A DNA stretch of 64,000 nucleotides. It comes from Quercus robur (Eukaryota > Streptophyta > Magnoliopsida > Fagales > Fagaceae). This document shows, piece after piece, positions 35,201-46,920 of the stretch; within the stretch, counting starts at the first letter, position 1, and the number at the start of each line of letters is the position of its first letter. Both the position numbers and the translations under genes were made by a program. The DNA lies in NCBI RefSeq assembly GCF_932294415.1, contig NC_065543.1, positions 47,269,777 through 47,333,776 on the forward strand, in the 5' to 3' direction. The notes beneath the pieces were generated by a model. It was not told where the DNA came from, made no database searches, and was given only the letters and a program-made list of their open reading frames with translations.

Positions 35201-38200
35201 AGGGGAGAGGAATACCACAGAAATGGAAAATAGAAAACTTGGACAGCCTTTGCAAAACTAATTGCATGTTCATTAATGACTTGGGATTAGAAATTAGAAA
35301 AGCACAAAGAAAACTATATATAATATGCACCACCAAAAAATAGAAAGAAAAACAAAAGTTTAAGATACCAGATTATGAACTTGATGATACCATCCACTAG
35401 GTACAAAGATAATTTCATTTTGTTCTTGAGTGCAGTCCAACCAGATTGCCTGCACAATGAACACACAAGACATGAACATATGCAGAAGACTAAAGGGAAT
35501 TTAAAGTTACTAAAAGATCTAGGCTGGCAAGTTACCTCGGTAAAACCAGGAAATACTTTTTCACTCACATCATCAAAGATATTATACACAGAGCTTTTCA
35601 TGTTCCTGAATGGAAATTGAAACGGCAATTAAAACAACAAGTCCAAAAGACATGCGATAATAGGAACTACCTTCTATCATTATTTTGTATCACTATCAAC
35701 TACTAATCAAGTTAACATAACATGAGCAAGTGTATGAGAGGACATATGGTCAAATGACCTAATTCTTTCTCCTCCATACATCATTCTACACAACCCTTTC
35801 GCATCACTGAGATTTGTCAACATGAGCAGTTAAAGAATACAAAAGTAAGCTCACCAATATACTCTGACAGGTTTGAAAGTGCCCCAGAAGAAACAAAAAA
35901 TTAAACAGAAATTTTGAAAAGGCTTACTGAATTTCCCATCATGGGCAGCTAGGCAGGACTTATAATGAAATATGATGCAGGGTTTGGTATACAGAGGTGA
36001 TAAACCTTATGTACAGCAAAAACCAAGCCTTAGTTCCAAAATTTTGAGGTCAGCTAGGTGATCAACCTTATGTATCATCTTTTTTATTAGAGGATTTAGA
36101 TTCTTTTTTCTTTAATTACCAGGGGTAGGAAGCATGTTCAGATCAATTAATGACACTAAGTGAAACGGAAAGTAGGCTCAAAAGAGCCACCAACAAAAGA
36201 AAACCCAACATTTTTCCTACACCACAATTATAACTGAATAATGCCTCAATTAAGCAACCATATAATTTTTTTTTTTTTTTTTTTTTTTGGATAAGTAATT
36301 GAACTAATTAAACAACCATATAATATTGCTTCCAAACTTTTAATACACCTCAATGCTATTTAGCAAATGACAATATATATGGTAACAAATTTTTAAAAGT
36401 CCTGTCAGTATATTCTTGTGTAATTTTGTGCACTAATTAACCTGATAGTTAATAGGAACAGATGGTTGCCCTAAGAAAATATGTTTTATTTGGTAAGTTA
36501 CACACACACCCAATGGTTTTGATCCCACAGCCTCACCATCCACCTAGCATTTACAAGGGGAGGAGGTGTCACTTGAGTTTGAGCTCATTGGCCCCAAAGA
36601 AAATATTTAGAGGCAGATTACTGTAATAGAATGGATAAATGGCAGAGGTGGTCACCAGTTGCTACTGATATCATACGAAAGTAGATAAATGTCTAAGCTT
36701 GATATAATAGTTAATTGCTGCATAAGAATGGAAAAATTCCAATATATTTATCATCGCAAATCCACACGTGGAAGATGAATATTATCAGTTGCTATTTATC
36801 TTTATCTAGAATGTATCTGATTCTCCTCTATTCTATAAGTGAAAATATCTTCTTCTCTTTTTCTTTTTAAAATTATTAGTAAGTTGACACGTGCACCCAG
36901 TGGTTTTTGAACCTACAACTTTACCCTTCACCCTTTCTTATGGGGGATGGAGAGGTCCCATTTGATCTATAGATCATTGGTATAAGTGAAAATATGTTTA
37001 CAAGGCAAAGTCATTCTTGTACCAACATACAACCAAAAAGTTCATCTAGAAGCAAGCGCTCTTCCTACATGAGCACATTTTTAAGGCTACAAAACCTGTC
37101 TATCTAATTAATAGAAAGCACAGGAAACTGTATTCATACCTGTCAAACACAAGATTATGTTGAGAAGGAGACAGAAAGAGCCATCGTTTCTTCCCACACA
37201 CATTTGCTGACCAACTATATGACCTGAAAACATCAGCATGAAGAGGAGTCCAAGATCCTACATTAAAATTTAAAATTAATTAATTGAGCATCAGATTACA
37301 TTTAAACAATAGAAAGGACAGTCAATTCTCTCTGTTCAAAGGAAGCATCAAGCTTCCCCCCCTCCCCTCTTTCTCCCTTCTCTTAAAATAAGTGGAACAT
37401 CAATTAAACAATATCTGTGACTAACATGAAAGAGGAATAATATTGGTGCTCAAACCTTTTGCTCCCATGTAAACAAAACGATAGTCAGAGCAACTTATTT
37501 CATTATTCTCTTGAAAAGTGTCTGGATCCTTATGCATACAATAATTGTCGAGATACAGGTTGAGCCAATCATCACAGAAAAACAGTGGAGTTGTGTATGC
37601 TAAATATTCTGGGTACTCCTGAGCATAAGATTAAAGAGGGTAAAGGCAACAAATCAGACTGCTGAACTAACAAGGATCTAACATAGACACCTTAGACATG
37701 AGAAACTGACACAGGCAAAGTGACACTGCCCCACCAAATAGATTGGTAAAATTGAAAAATAACTCTATAAGAGAAAAAAAAAAAAAAAAAATCCCCAAGG
37801 GTTTGATTAATATTGATGGCTGAATGGTTTGAATGCTAACAGAGCAAGGTTTATGTAAATTTTTTTTTATCAGTAAACAAATGTTAGGAAAGTTTATGTA
37901 CATCTATGATACATGTCAAATCATATAGCCAGACTTGAGAAAGAACTAACGAATAGTTCACTTTCCATCTTAGTCTAAACGGACAATTAAACACCTTGCA
38001 GCTTAGCCAGCTTAGTCATTATCAAAGTGGAGTTCCAAAGGGGCATTGTGACTTTTTTAATTCAAAACTACACTTGTGAATTATAGCGTATTTGACTTTA
38101 GTATGCTGACACATGCATGACTTTTTTTAGGTATAGTTCCTCGTGACATTCTAATTACATTTTTTCTTTTAAAAAATTTGAAAAAAAAAAGGTAATTAGT

Positions 38201-40007
38201 AGTAGTAAAGAATATATATAATAGCATTGCAAATCTCTCTCTCTCTCTCTCATTGGATATATGCACTGGTTTTCTTAAATTACTTGTTATTTGTAGCTGA
38301 TAATAAAAGTTCTTAGCATGATATGGCCATGTCTGTATGCCTTAAACTCTACCAATTATTGCATTGAACACTCATAATGACTTGGTCATTTTACAACCAG
38401 GTCATGTTGATTAAACATTAACATAGCTAACTTATTGTGTAAGTTGACTAAATATCTATGGAAATTGATTTTTTTATCAAACCAAGATACAATGTTCTCA
38501 TACTCTTACTACTTGTAGAAGGAAAATCTTCAATAGAAATGTAAAATAAGCAGACAAATTAATAAAACAATTTTTTTATCATACCTTCACAAAATGCCAA
38601 TCCTTCAAATATAGCACAGGATGGCCATTACTGTGATCTGTTGAAGCACTACAATGCTCCTGCACAGAATTCTCCAGCCAGTGGTCATCAAACTCTGAAA
38701 CAGACATCTCCACTCTTTTCTGATCTGTGAATTCTCTGGTACCACAATCGGCAACCTTTAATTTCCACAGTAACAACTGAGTTCAGTTCATAATAAATTG
38801 ATTTATAAACAAACAAACAAAAAAATGCCATAAATGAATTCTATTTTTATTTGATATTAGAAACAGTTAATAGCGTAACATCTAGTCACTGAACTTTACT
38901 AATCATCAACAAATGCACGAACTATTAGATAGATCATATTTGGTTTTGAGACTACAAGACTTGAGAATTCAATTTATAAATTTTCTCTAAAATTGAAAGA
39001 AAGGAAATTACTTGACAAATTTCATAGCATTTAGGTGTGAGCACATACTATTTCCACACCCACATGATTGACACACATTATGGGCTGCATTGTGTTTTGT
39101 TCATGGAGTTCACTTGCACATACACACAACTCTTACACGTATCAGCAACTAACTCAAGCTTTACTTTAAGTGCCAATCCTTAACAAAATGCCTGGTACCA
39201 GTCTTTTCTGAAACAAACTCTCCACTACTGTAGTGTGATGACACACACAGGTGTACCCACTTGCACACACATTGTGGGCTGCATTGTGTTTCATTCATGG
39301 TGTCCACTTACACTTTTTCTGCAACTAACACAAGCTTTACTTTAACTTCCAATCCTTAACAAAATGCCCGGTATCACAATCTTTTCCGAAACATGCTCTC
39401 CACTACTGTTATCACACACACACACACTCACATTATATGCTGTATCGACTTTTACTCATGGTGTCCACTCGCGTATACACTATTCTCTTACACTTTTCAG
39501 CAACTAAAACAAGCTCCAAAATTGAAAAATCTCTATGGTCATGCCAAAAGTACTTGAATTAACAGGACTCTAAAAAATGAAAAAGAAAACCACATTCAAA
39601 AACTCATACTAATGTTTCTTATCCTAAGGAACTATTCTATACCCCCCAAACCAACATTTCTCTGACCCAAACAGACCCTCAAGCCAAATCAAAATAAATA
39701 AACAAACCCATTATTCCACTGACCTCTTTCACAACAATGGCATAAAAACCATAAACATGTATAAAATAAAATAAGGTATTGAAGACCAAATTAGTACCTG
39801 AACTGTGGAATTGCCAAAATGGGTAGAGAAGAAATGGAGATTGGGTTTTCCATTATCAAAGACCCAATCTTTACAAGCCTTCCAATCATCCATGAGACCT
39901 GTCAGCACCACTGGCTGGTTCTTTTCCATATACCTCTCCACAAACTCACTGTAATTCAATTCTTTCCCATTCACCTTCTCTATCTGACCTCCAATTCTGA
40001 TTCCCAT
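32253..40007 (-). CDS. JMJD4: JMJD4-type JmjC 2-oxoglutarate/Fe(II) oxygenase
   Basis: Nine exons on the minus strand: 39798-40007, 38585-38755, 37456-37618, 37140-37257, 35536-35605, 35369-35449, 34242-34298, 34036-34147 and 32253-32707, all with GT-AG introns and matching phases, giving 478 residues. JMJD4 hydroxylates a lysine of the translation termination factor eRF1 in animals; the plant role is less known. The N-terminus has NQPVVLTGLMDDWKACKDW, the usual opening of cytosolic JmjC hydroxylases. The Fe-binding HxD is H188-x-D190 in SWTPLHADVFRSYSW, and the distal His is H266 in PSGWYHQVHNL, so the iron-binding triad is intact. Exon 9 encodes an alpha-helical C-terminal domain of about 150 residues. 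Length fits the human protein (about 460). The start follows a CT-rich leader. A Stowaway MITE, SINE-like pieces and a tandem repeat lie in introns. Confidence 0.9.
33486..33631. mobile_element. Stowaway-type MITE in a JMJD4 intron
   Basis: The left end CTCCCTCTGTCCC and right end GACGGAGGGAA form the classic Stowaway (Tc1/mariner) terminal repeat, with TA on both sides (33484-33485 and 33632-33633). It is 146 bp long and sits in the last intron of the minus-strand JmjC gene, between exons 8 and 9. Confidence 0.9.
36482..36602 (-). mobile_element. SINE-like remnant in a JMJD4 intron
   Basis: On the minus strand it reads TGAGCTCAAACTCAAGTGAC and CACCTCCTCCCC, then GTGGGATCAAAACCATTGGG. These look like a decayed A-box region and a B-box region. 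A second related copy is at 36879-36985. No tail or target duplications were found. Confidence 0.4.
36879..36985 (-). mobile_element. SINE-like remnant, second copy
   Basis: It shares with 36482-36602 the order of a GTAAGTTGACACGTGCACCC-like segment, CAGTGGTTTTTGAACC, then a purine-rich GGGGGATGGAGAGGT and an ATCATTGG end, all read on the plus strand. This supports both as copies of one short retroposon family. Confidence 0.4.
39055..39516. repeat. Tandem repeat of about 175 bp in JMJD4 intron 1
   Basis: Three copies start near 39055, 39241 and 39412; the third is partial. Shared words are GGGCTGCATTGTGTTT, TCATGGTGTCCACTT, CAGCAACTAACACAAGC, CCAATCCTTAACAAAATGCC and CTCTCCACTACTGT. CA-dinucleotide runs mark the junctions. 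Confidence 0.8.
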
Positions 40008-40234
40008 TTTTTCTCTTCTCTCTCTCTCAAAGTAACAAAGGTTGTTTTTTTTTTTTTTGGCAAGGCAACAAAGGTTGTTAATTTGTGAGATTTCGTTATG
40101 GGTTTTGTATTTTGCAGGGAAAAACAGCATCAACGAAACTTTGAAAAACGAAAATTACATACCCTCACGTTTGGGTTTGGGTTGTTTTCATTTTAGTCCT
40201 TACCTTTGAATTTTTCTTTTACATCAAATTTGGT

Positions 40235-40366
40235 TTTGTTTTAAAATGGTCATCCGCTTATGATGATAGTTCTTTATCATCGGATCAAAACACAAATCTG
40301 TTTTTAGTATAGTCGGAGATTAAATCGCAAATCTCTTATTCAACAATGAAAGGCTTTTATCATTTG
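40235..40366 (-). mobile_element. SINE fragment between divergent genes
   Basis: TTTATCATCGGATCAAAACA and AGATTAAATCGCAAATCTCT match the body of the SINEs at 16846 and 23869. The A-box head is decayed (ATCATTTGA near the end). It lies 230 bp upstream of the JMJD4 start. Confidence 0.5.
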
Positions 40367-40466
40367 ATTTTTTTTTTTTTAATAAAAAAAAAATAGTGTT
40401 TGCTTTTATTACATGTTTAACACAACAAATCTTTTTTACCTTTTCATCTTCTAATGGATAGAATTA

Positions 40467-40674
40467 GGGTCTGTTTGGATATTGTTTATTATTGAAAACT
40501 GAAAACACTGTAGTAAAATAATTTTTAAATATGTGAATAGTGCTGTGTGACCTATTCTTAATAAAAATTTTGCTGAAAAAAGAGATTTGTGGGTCTCGTG
40601 AACAATACACAGGACTCATGCGCAAAACGCTGGATACACAAATGCTAGATGCTTGCCGCTATCTAAACATTCAC
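40467..40674. mobile_element. Tourist-like MITE, copy C
   Basis: The left end GGGTCTGTTTGGATA and right end TATCTAAACATTCAC form the inverted repeat, with TTA on both sides (40464-40466 and 40675-40677). Body words AACACTGTAGTAAAATAATT and GTGAATAGTGCTGTG match the other copies. It sits between the divergent JMJD4 and hAT-derived genes. Confidence 0.75.
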
Positions 40675-40739
40675 TTAGTCACAAACATAGACAAAAGGAT
40701 CATTTTCAAAATGAAATAAATTTTGATAGACAAAAATAA

Positions 40740-41430
40740 AAAATAAGAACTTCAACTTTAGAGACCAAATCAATAATCCTTAACTTCAAGGACAAGAGTG
40801 CTATTTAGTCAAACTTAAATTAAGCCCAATTGATTTTGGGCGTTTTGGCACAGTTTCCTCTTAAAACAAATAAAGCTTGGCAAGTCCAAGCCCAAATTCG
40901 GCCTGATTCATTTCCCTCTCTCTCAGTAACAAAGTTTGTTAATTTTAAAGTTCAGGTTGTTTTTGTTTTTGTAGTCACCTTTGAAATTTTTATTTTTAGT
41001 CAATCAAATTTGATTTCATTTTTAAAATGGTCCTTTTTGTTGACCTTTGAGTGATTTAAAATTTTCTTTATTTATGAAAAATAGTGTATGGTTTAAATGC
41101 TAAGTTTTTTTTTTTAAATCTTTCTCTTAAAAATTAGTTTAGTCATTGACATGAACGCAAGGAAAATTTTTAAAATGAATCAAATATTTGATTGATCAAA
41201 ATAAAGAACAATCCTAAACCATACCTTATATTAAACTAATTAGAGTGGTAAAATTTATTAGGGGCCAAATGAAGAACAATCCTAAACTTTAAAGACAAAG
41301 AGTTTAATTTAGTCAAACTTAAAGTTAAGCCCAATCGATTTTAGGCCTTTTGCAGTCTTTTTCTGAAAACGAATAGAGCTCGGCTGGTCCAGGCCCAAAT
41401 TCGGCCCAATTCACAGTAACATATAAAAGT
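40740..41430 (+). repeat. Duplicated block between the divergent genes
   Basis: Unit 1 (about 40740-40945) and unit 2 (about 41210-41425) share TTTAGTCAAACTTAAA, TTAAGCCCAATTGATTTT, CAAGCCCAAATTCGGCC and ATTCA..AGTAACA in order. A second shared segment (CACCTTTGAAATTTTTATTT, TTTTAAAATGGTC) also links 40970-41040 with 40195-40250 next to the JMJD4 start. The space between the two start sites was therefore built by repeated local duplication. Confidence 0.65.
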
Positions 41431-41596
41431 AAATAAAACGCTGCCGTTCCATTACGCAGCGCCGCGTACGACGGTTCGGTTCGGTTCTGCAACACACCGA
41501 CGAAAAACGCCGCCGTTCCATAAAACCCAAAAAAAAAAAAACGTAAAAAGTTTAGAAGCGTCTCACTTACTCAGTCACAATTTCTCACTCACAAAA

Positions 41597-41602
<6 letters not shown>

Positions 41603-41642
<40 letters not shown>
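41603..41642 (+). repeat. CT microsatellite in the 5' leader of the hAT-derived gene
   Basis: A run of about 20 CT units follows CpG-rich sequence (41440-41520, with GCCGCCGTTCC and GCGCCGCGTACGACGG) and precedes a donor-like TTTTCAGGTTAG. This pattern is typical of plant gene leaders with a 5'UTR intron, not of transposon ends. Confidence 0.6.
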
Positions 41643-41648
<6 letters not shown>

Positions 41649-41801
41649 AAACTCAACTTTTTCAGGTTAGTTTTATTTTTCAATAAATTATTTTACTGTG
41701 AATTTGAATGCTAATGCGGTGTCGTGGTGATAATGGATTTTTGTCTGTTTTGTTAATGGCAGATTTATATATTTTGTAAAATTTTAGGGTTAGCTGCTGA
41801 T

Positions 41802-44662
41802 ATGGATTCGGATTCGCATTCCTACGACGCGGACTCACCGGTAAATTCTCTCAAAATCTTCTCATTTCATCATTTTGTTGTTTCGTCATTTCTATTGTTG
41901 GATTTTTGTTATAATTGTTATCATTTCACCATTCTCGAAAATATGTTAGAGTTTGTAGCTGAAAGTTGAAACATTGTTTGGCTTTGGTACTTGTTTAGAT
42001 TTTTTTTTTTTTTTTTTTAAGCTACAAGACTTAAATTGTTGTAATATTGCTTGGAAAATGCATTCATTCAAAACAGATTGGTCATTGTTTTTGTGAATTG
42101 TTGTGGTTTGTGTATTTTGTTAGGGCATTTTTTTTTTGGCCAAATTTTTAGTTTTTGCAAAAAAAAAAAATTTGAAATGCCTCAGTCCAAGGTCCCTTTT
42201 GGAACTCGAGTTGCGACTCAGTCCAAAGTTCCTTTTGGAACTCGAAACTGGAGTTCCAAATAGAAATCGAGTTTGGTAAACTTGAATTTCAAGCAAGCAA
42301 ATAACTTAAGTTAGCAAACTCGAGTTCCAAAAGGAGCTACATAACTAAATAACTTCAAGCATAATCTTTTCAGTAATATCTTTTGAAAAACTGAATATTT
42401 GGCAAAAAAATCCATTTTGCTAGGGATATTGGTTTTCTTTTTTTTTTTTTTTTTTTCACACATTTTGGCAAAATCTTTATTGTTTATTTTTTAAAACATG
42501 TTTAGTCCAGCGTCCAGGCATGCTTGATTAATCTTGCATTTTTTTTTTTTCCTCACATTTATTAGATGAATGATGGGGAGGCTACTTCTGATTCTAACCC
42601 TGCATACGAGTTTGAAGCTCCGCCAGATGCATCATCACCCACCGCACAACATCAGGTGAGTACTAAATTTTTCACTGAAGAACCATGTCATGTCTGGGAT
42701 CATTTTGTAAAATTACAGGATTGTGATCCCAATGATCCCATAGCTGAATGCATTCATTGCCAGAAGCAATTCAATTTTCATCATAGGAAACATGGTACTT
42801 CAGCCCTGTTGGCACATATTAGTTTTGGTTGTGAAGAGTATCCTTACATTCATGCCCCAGTGGATAAGCCAGAAGGTAGTGAGAGAGAAGGTGAGAGTGG
42901 TGTGACAGAATTTAGCGTGGAGAGATTAAGAATGGGTCTTGCTAGGATGATAATCATCGATGAGTTGCCTCTTAGAATTGTGGAAGGTGAAGGTTTTCTT
43001 GACTTTATGGCTATGGTTGAACCTAGATTTCCCGTCCCATCTCGCCTCAATATGACAAAAGATTGTATCATACTTTATGTAAAAGAGAAGGAGAAGTTGA
43101 AGAAAGTGTTGAGTGCCAGCCAAAGGGTTTGTTTAACCACTGATACATGGACCTCACTAGAAAACCTTAACTATCTTTGTCTCACCGCCCATTTCATTGA
43201 TAGTGATTGGAACTATCACAAAAAAATCTTAAACTTTTGTCTAGTTCCTAATCTCAGAGGGGAGACCATTGGTAGGATGGTGGAGTCGTGCTTGCTTGAA
43301 TGGGATCTTATTGACAAGATTTTCACTATTACAGTAGATAATGCAAGCTCTAATGATGTTGCTGTTGAATTCATAAGGAGAAAAACAAAAGATAGAAAGG
43401 GTAGCTTATTGTCAAGTGAGTTCCTTCATATGAGATGTTGTGCACACATTTTGAAACTTATTGTGCTAGATGGTTTGAAAGATCTTAGTGAGTCAATCAT
43501 GAAGATTCGTAATGCAATGAGATATGTGAAGTCTTCTCACTCAAGATATGAGCAGTTCAAGGAATGTGTGATGCTTGAAAGAATTTCAAGTAAAAATTTA
43601 GTGTGCCTTGATATTCCAACTAGATGGGACTCAACATATATGATGTTAAATGCAGCACAGAAGTGTAAGAAGGCTTTTGAACGGATGGAGGAAGATGAAG
43701 AATATGAGGAATACCTTCGTCACTTTCGTGAAGATGATGGGAATGGGAAAACGCCCATAGGCCCCCCCAACTCTTTTGATTGGGAAAATATTCAAGCTTT
43801 TTCTAAATTTCTCAAGCTTTTCTATGAAGCAGCCTTACAATTTTCAGGTTCTTTGTTTGTCACTTCTAATGCATATTTTCATGAACTTGTTTTGATTCAA
43901 AGCGAATTAAGTAGTATGTGTAGTGGTGGTGGTGATCCTCTCTTGAAGGATATGGCGGAGAATATGAAGAAAAAATTTGACAACTATTGGGGAAGTATCG
44001 ATAGAATCAATTCAATGTTGTTTGTGGCTGTTGTACTTGATCCTCGATACAAGTTGAATTATGTTAAGTTCTGGTTTAAGAAGTTGTATGATAATGAGCA
44101 AGTGGATGACATGGTAGCCAAGGTGCGGGGTGCTTTAGATAGATTGTATGAGCATTATGCAACCAAGGTCACAAGTGAAGGTGTAAGCAGGCAGCCTATT
44201 TATAAGCCTCATTCTTCACAATTGATGGTTGATACTAACGTGAAAGATGTTCGAAAAAGGCTGAATAGTTTATACAAGCTACACTTGGTTGATGAGGATA
44301 ATGCAAAGCGCAAATCTGAAGTGGATCAATATTTATTGGATGGTTGTGAAGATCCTGAGATGGAAAATTTTGATATTTTAAATTGGTGGAAGGTGAACTC
44401 ATCAAAGTATCGAATCCTTGGCCAAGTAGCACGAGATGTGTTGGCCATTCCTGTTTCCACTGTTGCATCCAGGTCTGCTTTTAGCACTGGAGGTTGTGTC
44501 TTGGATCCATTTCAGAGCCCATTGTCTCCAAAAACAATTGAGGCTTTTATCTGCGCACAAAATTGGCTAAGATCTCCACAATCACCAATTGATATTGGAG
44601 AGGCAATGAAAGAAGTCGAAGGCTATCAAATTAATTCGGGTAATATAATTTGTTTGATGTAA
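41802..44662 (+). CDS. BED-type hAT transposase-derived protein, catalytic Glu replaced
   Basis: Two coding exons, 41802-41840 and 42566-44662, join in phase 0 to give 711 residues; the second exon alone would encode 698 from its own ATG. Numbering here is for exon 2. A BED zinc finger (C62, C65, H84, C89) is followed by the RNase H-like core: D193 in CLTTDTWTS and D258 in TVDNASSND, then RWDSTYMML and a DUF4413-like middle. The C-terminal dimerisation domain is complete (DILNWWKVNSSKYRIL, LSPKTIEAFICAQNWLR). The third catalytic residue, usually Glu in VASESAFSTGG, is R636 here (VASRSAFSTGG, codon AGG at 44471), and the following GGR is GGC. There is no stop or frameshift. Leader exons, a CpG-rich promoter and lack of visible terminal repeats look host-like, as in domesticated DAYSLEEPER/RICESLEEPER genes. 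A donor at 44651 could splice to 44737 and end at 44756 instead. Confidence 0.85.
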
Positions 44663-44756
44663 TTTTATCTATTCATTAATCAGTATTATTTACTTTTCTG
44701 TTCATTTACTTGTCTTTGTTTCTTCTTTTCTCTTAGAACTGGCACAAAAATGCTAA

Positions 44757-46135
44757 ATACCTGGGGAACCTACCATCATTGGTTTTTGATTCAGCGCAGT
44801 AATGCCATTGCAATTGGTAAGGTTTGTGATGATAATGAAGGAAGATTGTAATGCTATATGTAACTTCTCTTGACTTGGAGATTGGACCTGTAGGCTTGAG
44901 ATTATTGGCTTTGCAGTTTGGTTGTAGGTTCTTTGGTGGTAATATAACTTGTTTTGCCGGAGATTATCGCTGTTTAAAGTTTAAACTTATTTGTAGACCT
45001 TATTGGCTTGTAGGTTGTTTATATATATATTCAGTTTTTATTTTAAATCTATAGTAATTTCTAATTTTACATTTTAATATGATCCCAATTTTTAATATTT
45101 ATTTGTCATTGAGCTTATAATTGTTTAAACCTATTTGTTTTGGGTATGTAGTTTGCTTAAACGTACTTGTGTAACTTATTGGCTTGTAGTTTTGTTTAAG
45201 GTTTAAGATGTAAATAAGCTTGGAACAACGTAAATTGACTTGTGTTGGCTTGCAGTTCATTTTGTTGTTGATTTTGGTTGTAGGTTCTTTTGTTATAATT
45301 TAACTTGTATGGGAGGATAGTAGTCTAAAATGTCAACTTATTGATTTTCAAAAAAATGTTTCAACTTATTTGTTATTCTTATTGGCTAGTAGGGTTTTTT
45401 TTTTTTTTTTTTTTGACAATCTGGACTTTCATTAAAAAAAAAAAAAAGAGTTCAATCTGATACGTGTTTGGGCCCAATTTCATCATTTTTCAAGGCTCAA
45501 ACAATGTATCCTAAATCTAAGTAGTCTATAAATTCAAATTTTGGTGGTACGATTTTTTGTGAAAACATCAAAATTAAAACTAATTTATTTTTGGAAATAT
45601 GAATTGAAAACACTAAAAATTTGGGGAATGCTTGCAATTGGCATATCATACAACCAAGATTTAGTCAAGAACAAAATAACTGGTTTTTTTATTGTTTCTA
45701 CTCTCTCTCTCTATATATATTTATACCCAGAAAAAAAAAAAAAAAAAAAAAAAAAAAGAAGGTGGTTTTGACTTTATATATTTCAAATACACAGTCGGTC
45801 CATCCATGATCAAGTTTTTTTTTTTGATAGAAGTATTACCTGAGGTTTTTATGTTAAACTCAACACCTAAAAAAAAATTAAACTCAATATAAAAAAAAAT
45901 CATGATATTGGGGTATATATTTTTGGATAAATTATATCATTATATATCATATTTCAAAAAATATATAATATATTTTGGTGTCGGTGGTTTAATATTCGGC
46001 CAAGTCCTTATAACCGACTCAGGTAGTCTATATATATTAGATGTGTGCTCTTTTTGTAGAACCATAGTTACTTGTGAGAGAGAACCAAAGGCATATTTGA
46101 GGTTCTGCGTCTTGTATGTGTGTTGTGGAACCGAC
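44757..46135. other. 3' region of the hAT-derived gene and AT-rich DNA
   Basis: Two diverged copies of a TTGGTTGTAGGTTCTTT / TTAACTTGTATGG type segment lie at about 44880-45010 and 45240-45390. T and A runs occur at 45396-45415 and 45731-45757. The open frame that begins at 45902 has no known content before 46136. Confidence 0.45.
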
Positions 46136-46920
46136 ATGAAGAGTCGTCAGTTTATTTGGAAGAAGAAAGTAGAGAGGGATGTTTCTTTAGGTGTTAACAT
46201 TGTTGCTGATATGAAATCTAGATCCATTGAAAGAAAGGCAGAGCTTGAAAAGCTGAGAAAAAGAAGGGCTCTTGAAAAGGCCTTCAAGGTTCTACGTGAT
46301 GAGAGAGCCAGAGAACTTGCTCGAGCTCATGCTTGTGCTTGTCTTTGTGATGAAGAAGAAGCAGACCCTGAACCTGAAAAAGAAGAAGAAAACAGGGCTA
46401 TGGCTCTGGCTGTTGTAAAAGAACAACAGAGGAGGCTTCAAGAAGCGTTGGCATCAAAGACAGCTCCTTCTTCAGAAGACAGTTTCGCCATTAATGAACT
46501 GAACTTGGACTCTCAGGTTTATTGGTGGCATGACAAGTATAGACCAAGGAAACCAAAGTATGTGAACCAAGTTCGCACTGGATATGTGTGGAACAAATAC
46601 AATAGGACTCACTATGATCATGAAAACCCACCTCCAAAGTTTGTGCAGGGGTATAAATTTGATAATTTTATCCAGACCTTGTTGACAAAACAAAGGTTCC
46701 AAGTTTCATTCTTGAGGAGGACAAGGATTCTGAAAGCAACAATGGTGAGAGTGAGACTTGCATTATAAGGTTCCATGCAGGGCCACCTTATCAGGTCATT
46801 GCTTTTCGGATTGTGAACAAGGATTGGGAATATTCCCACAAGAATGGCTTCAAGTGTACTTTTGATGGTGGTATTTTGTGTCTGTATTTCAACTTTAAAC
46901 GCTGCCCATACCGCAGGTGA
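46136..46920 (+). pseudogene. CTN: Cactin pseudogene, middle deleted and frameshifted
   Basis: Cactin is a conserved nuclear protein linked to splicing. Here an N-terminal piece (QFIWKKKVERDVSLGVN, then a charged ERKAELEKLRKRRALEKA) runs directly into the C-terminal domain: ENRAMALAVVKEQQRRLQEA, then LDSQVYWWHDKYRPRKPKY and THYDHENPPPKFVQGYKF. The several hundred residues of the cactin mid domain are missing. After GYKF the frame shifts by one base near 46662: the next frame continues PDLVDKTKVP, CIIRFHAGPPY, FRIVNKDWEYSHKNGFKC and ends YFNFKR..YRR at a TGA at 46918. No intron interrupts the C-terminal part, so retroposition or partial duplication are both possible. The true C-terminus keeps a normal stop, so decay is recent enough to read. 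Confidence 0.85.
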
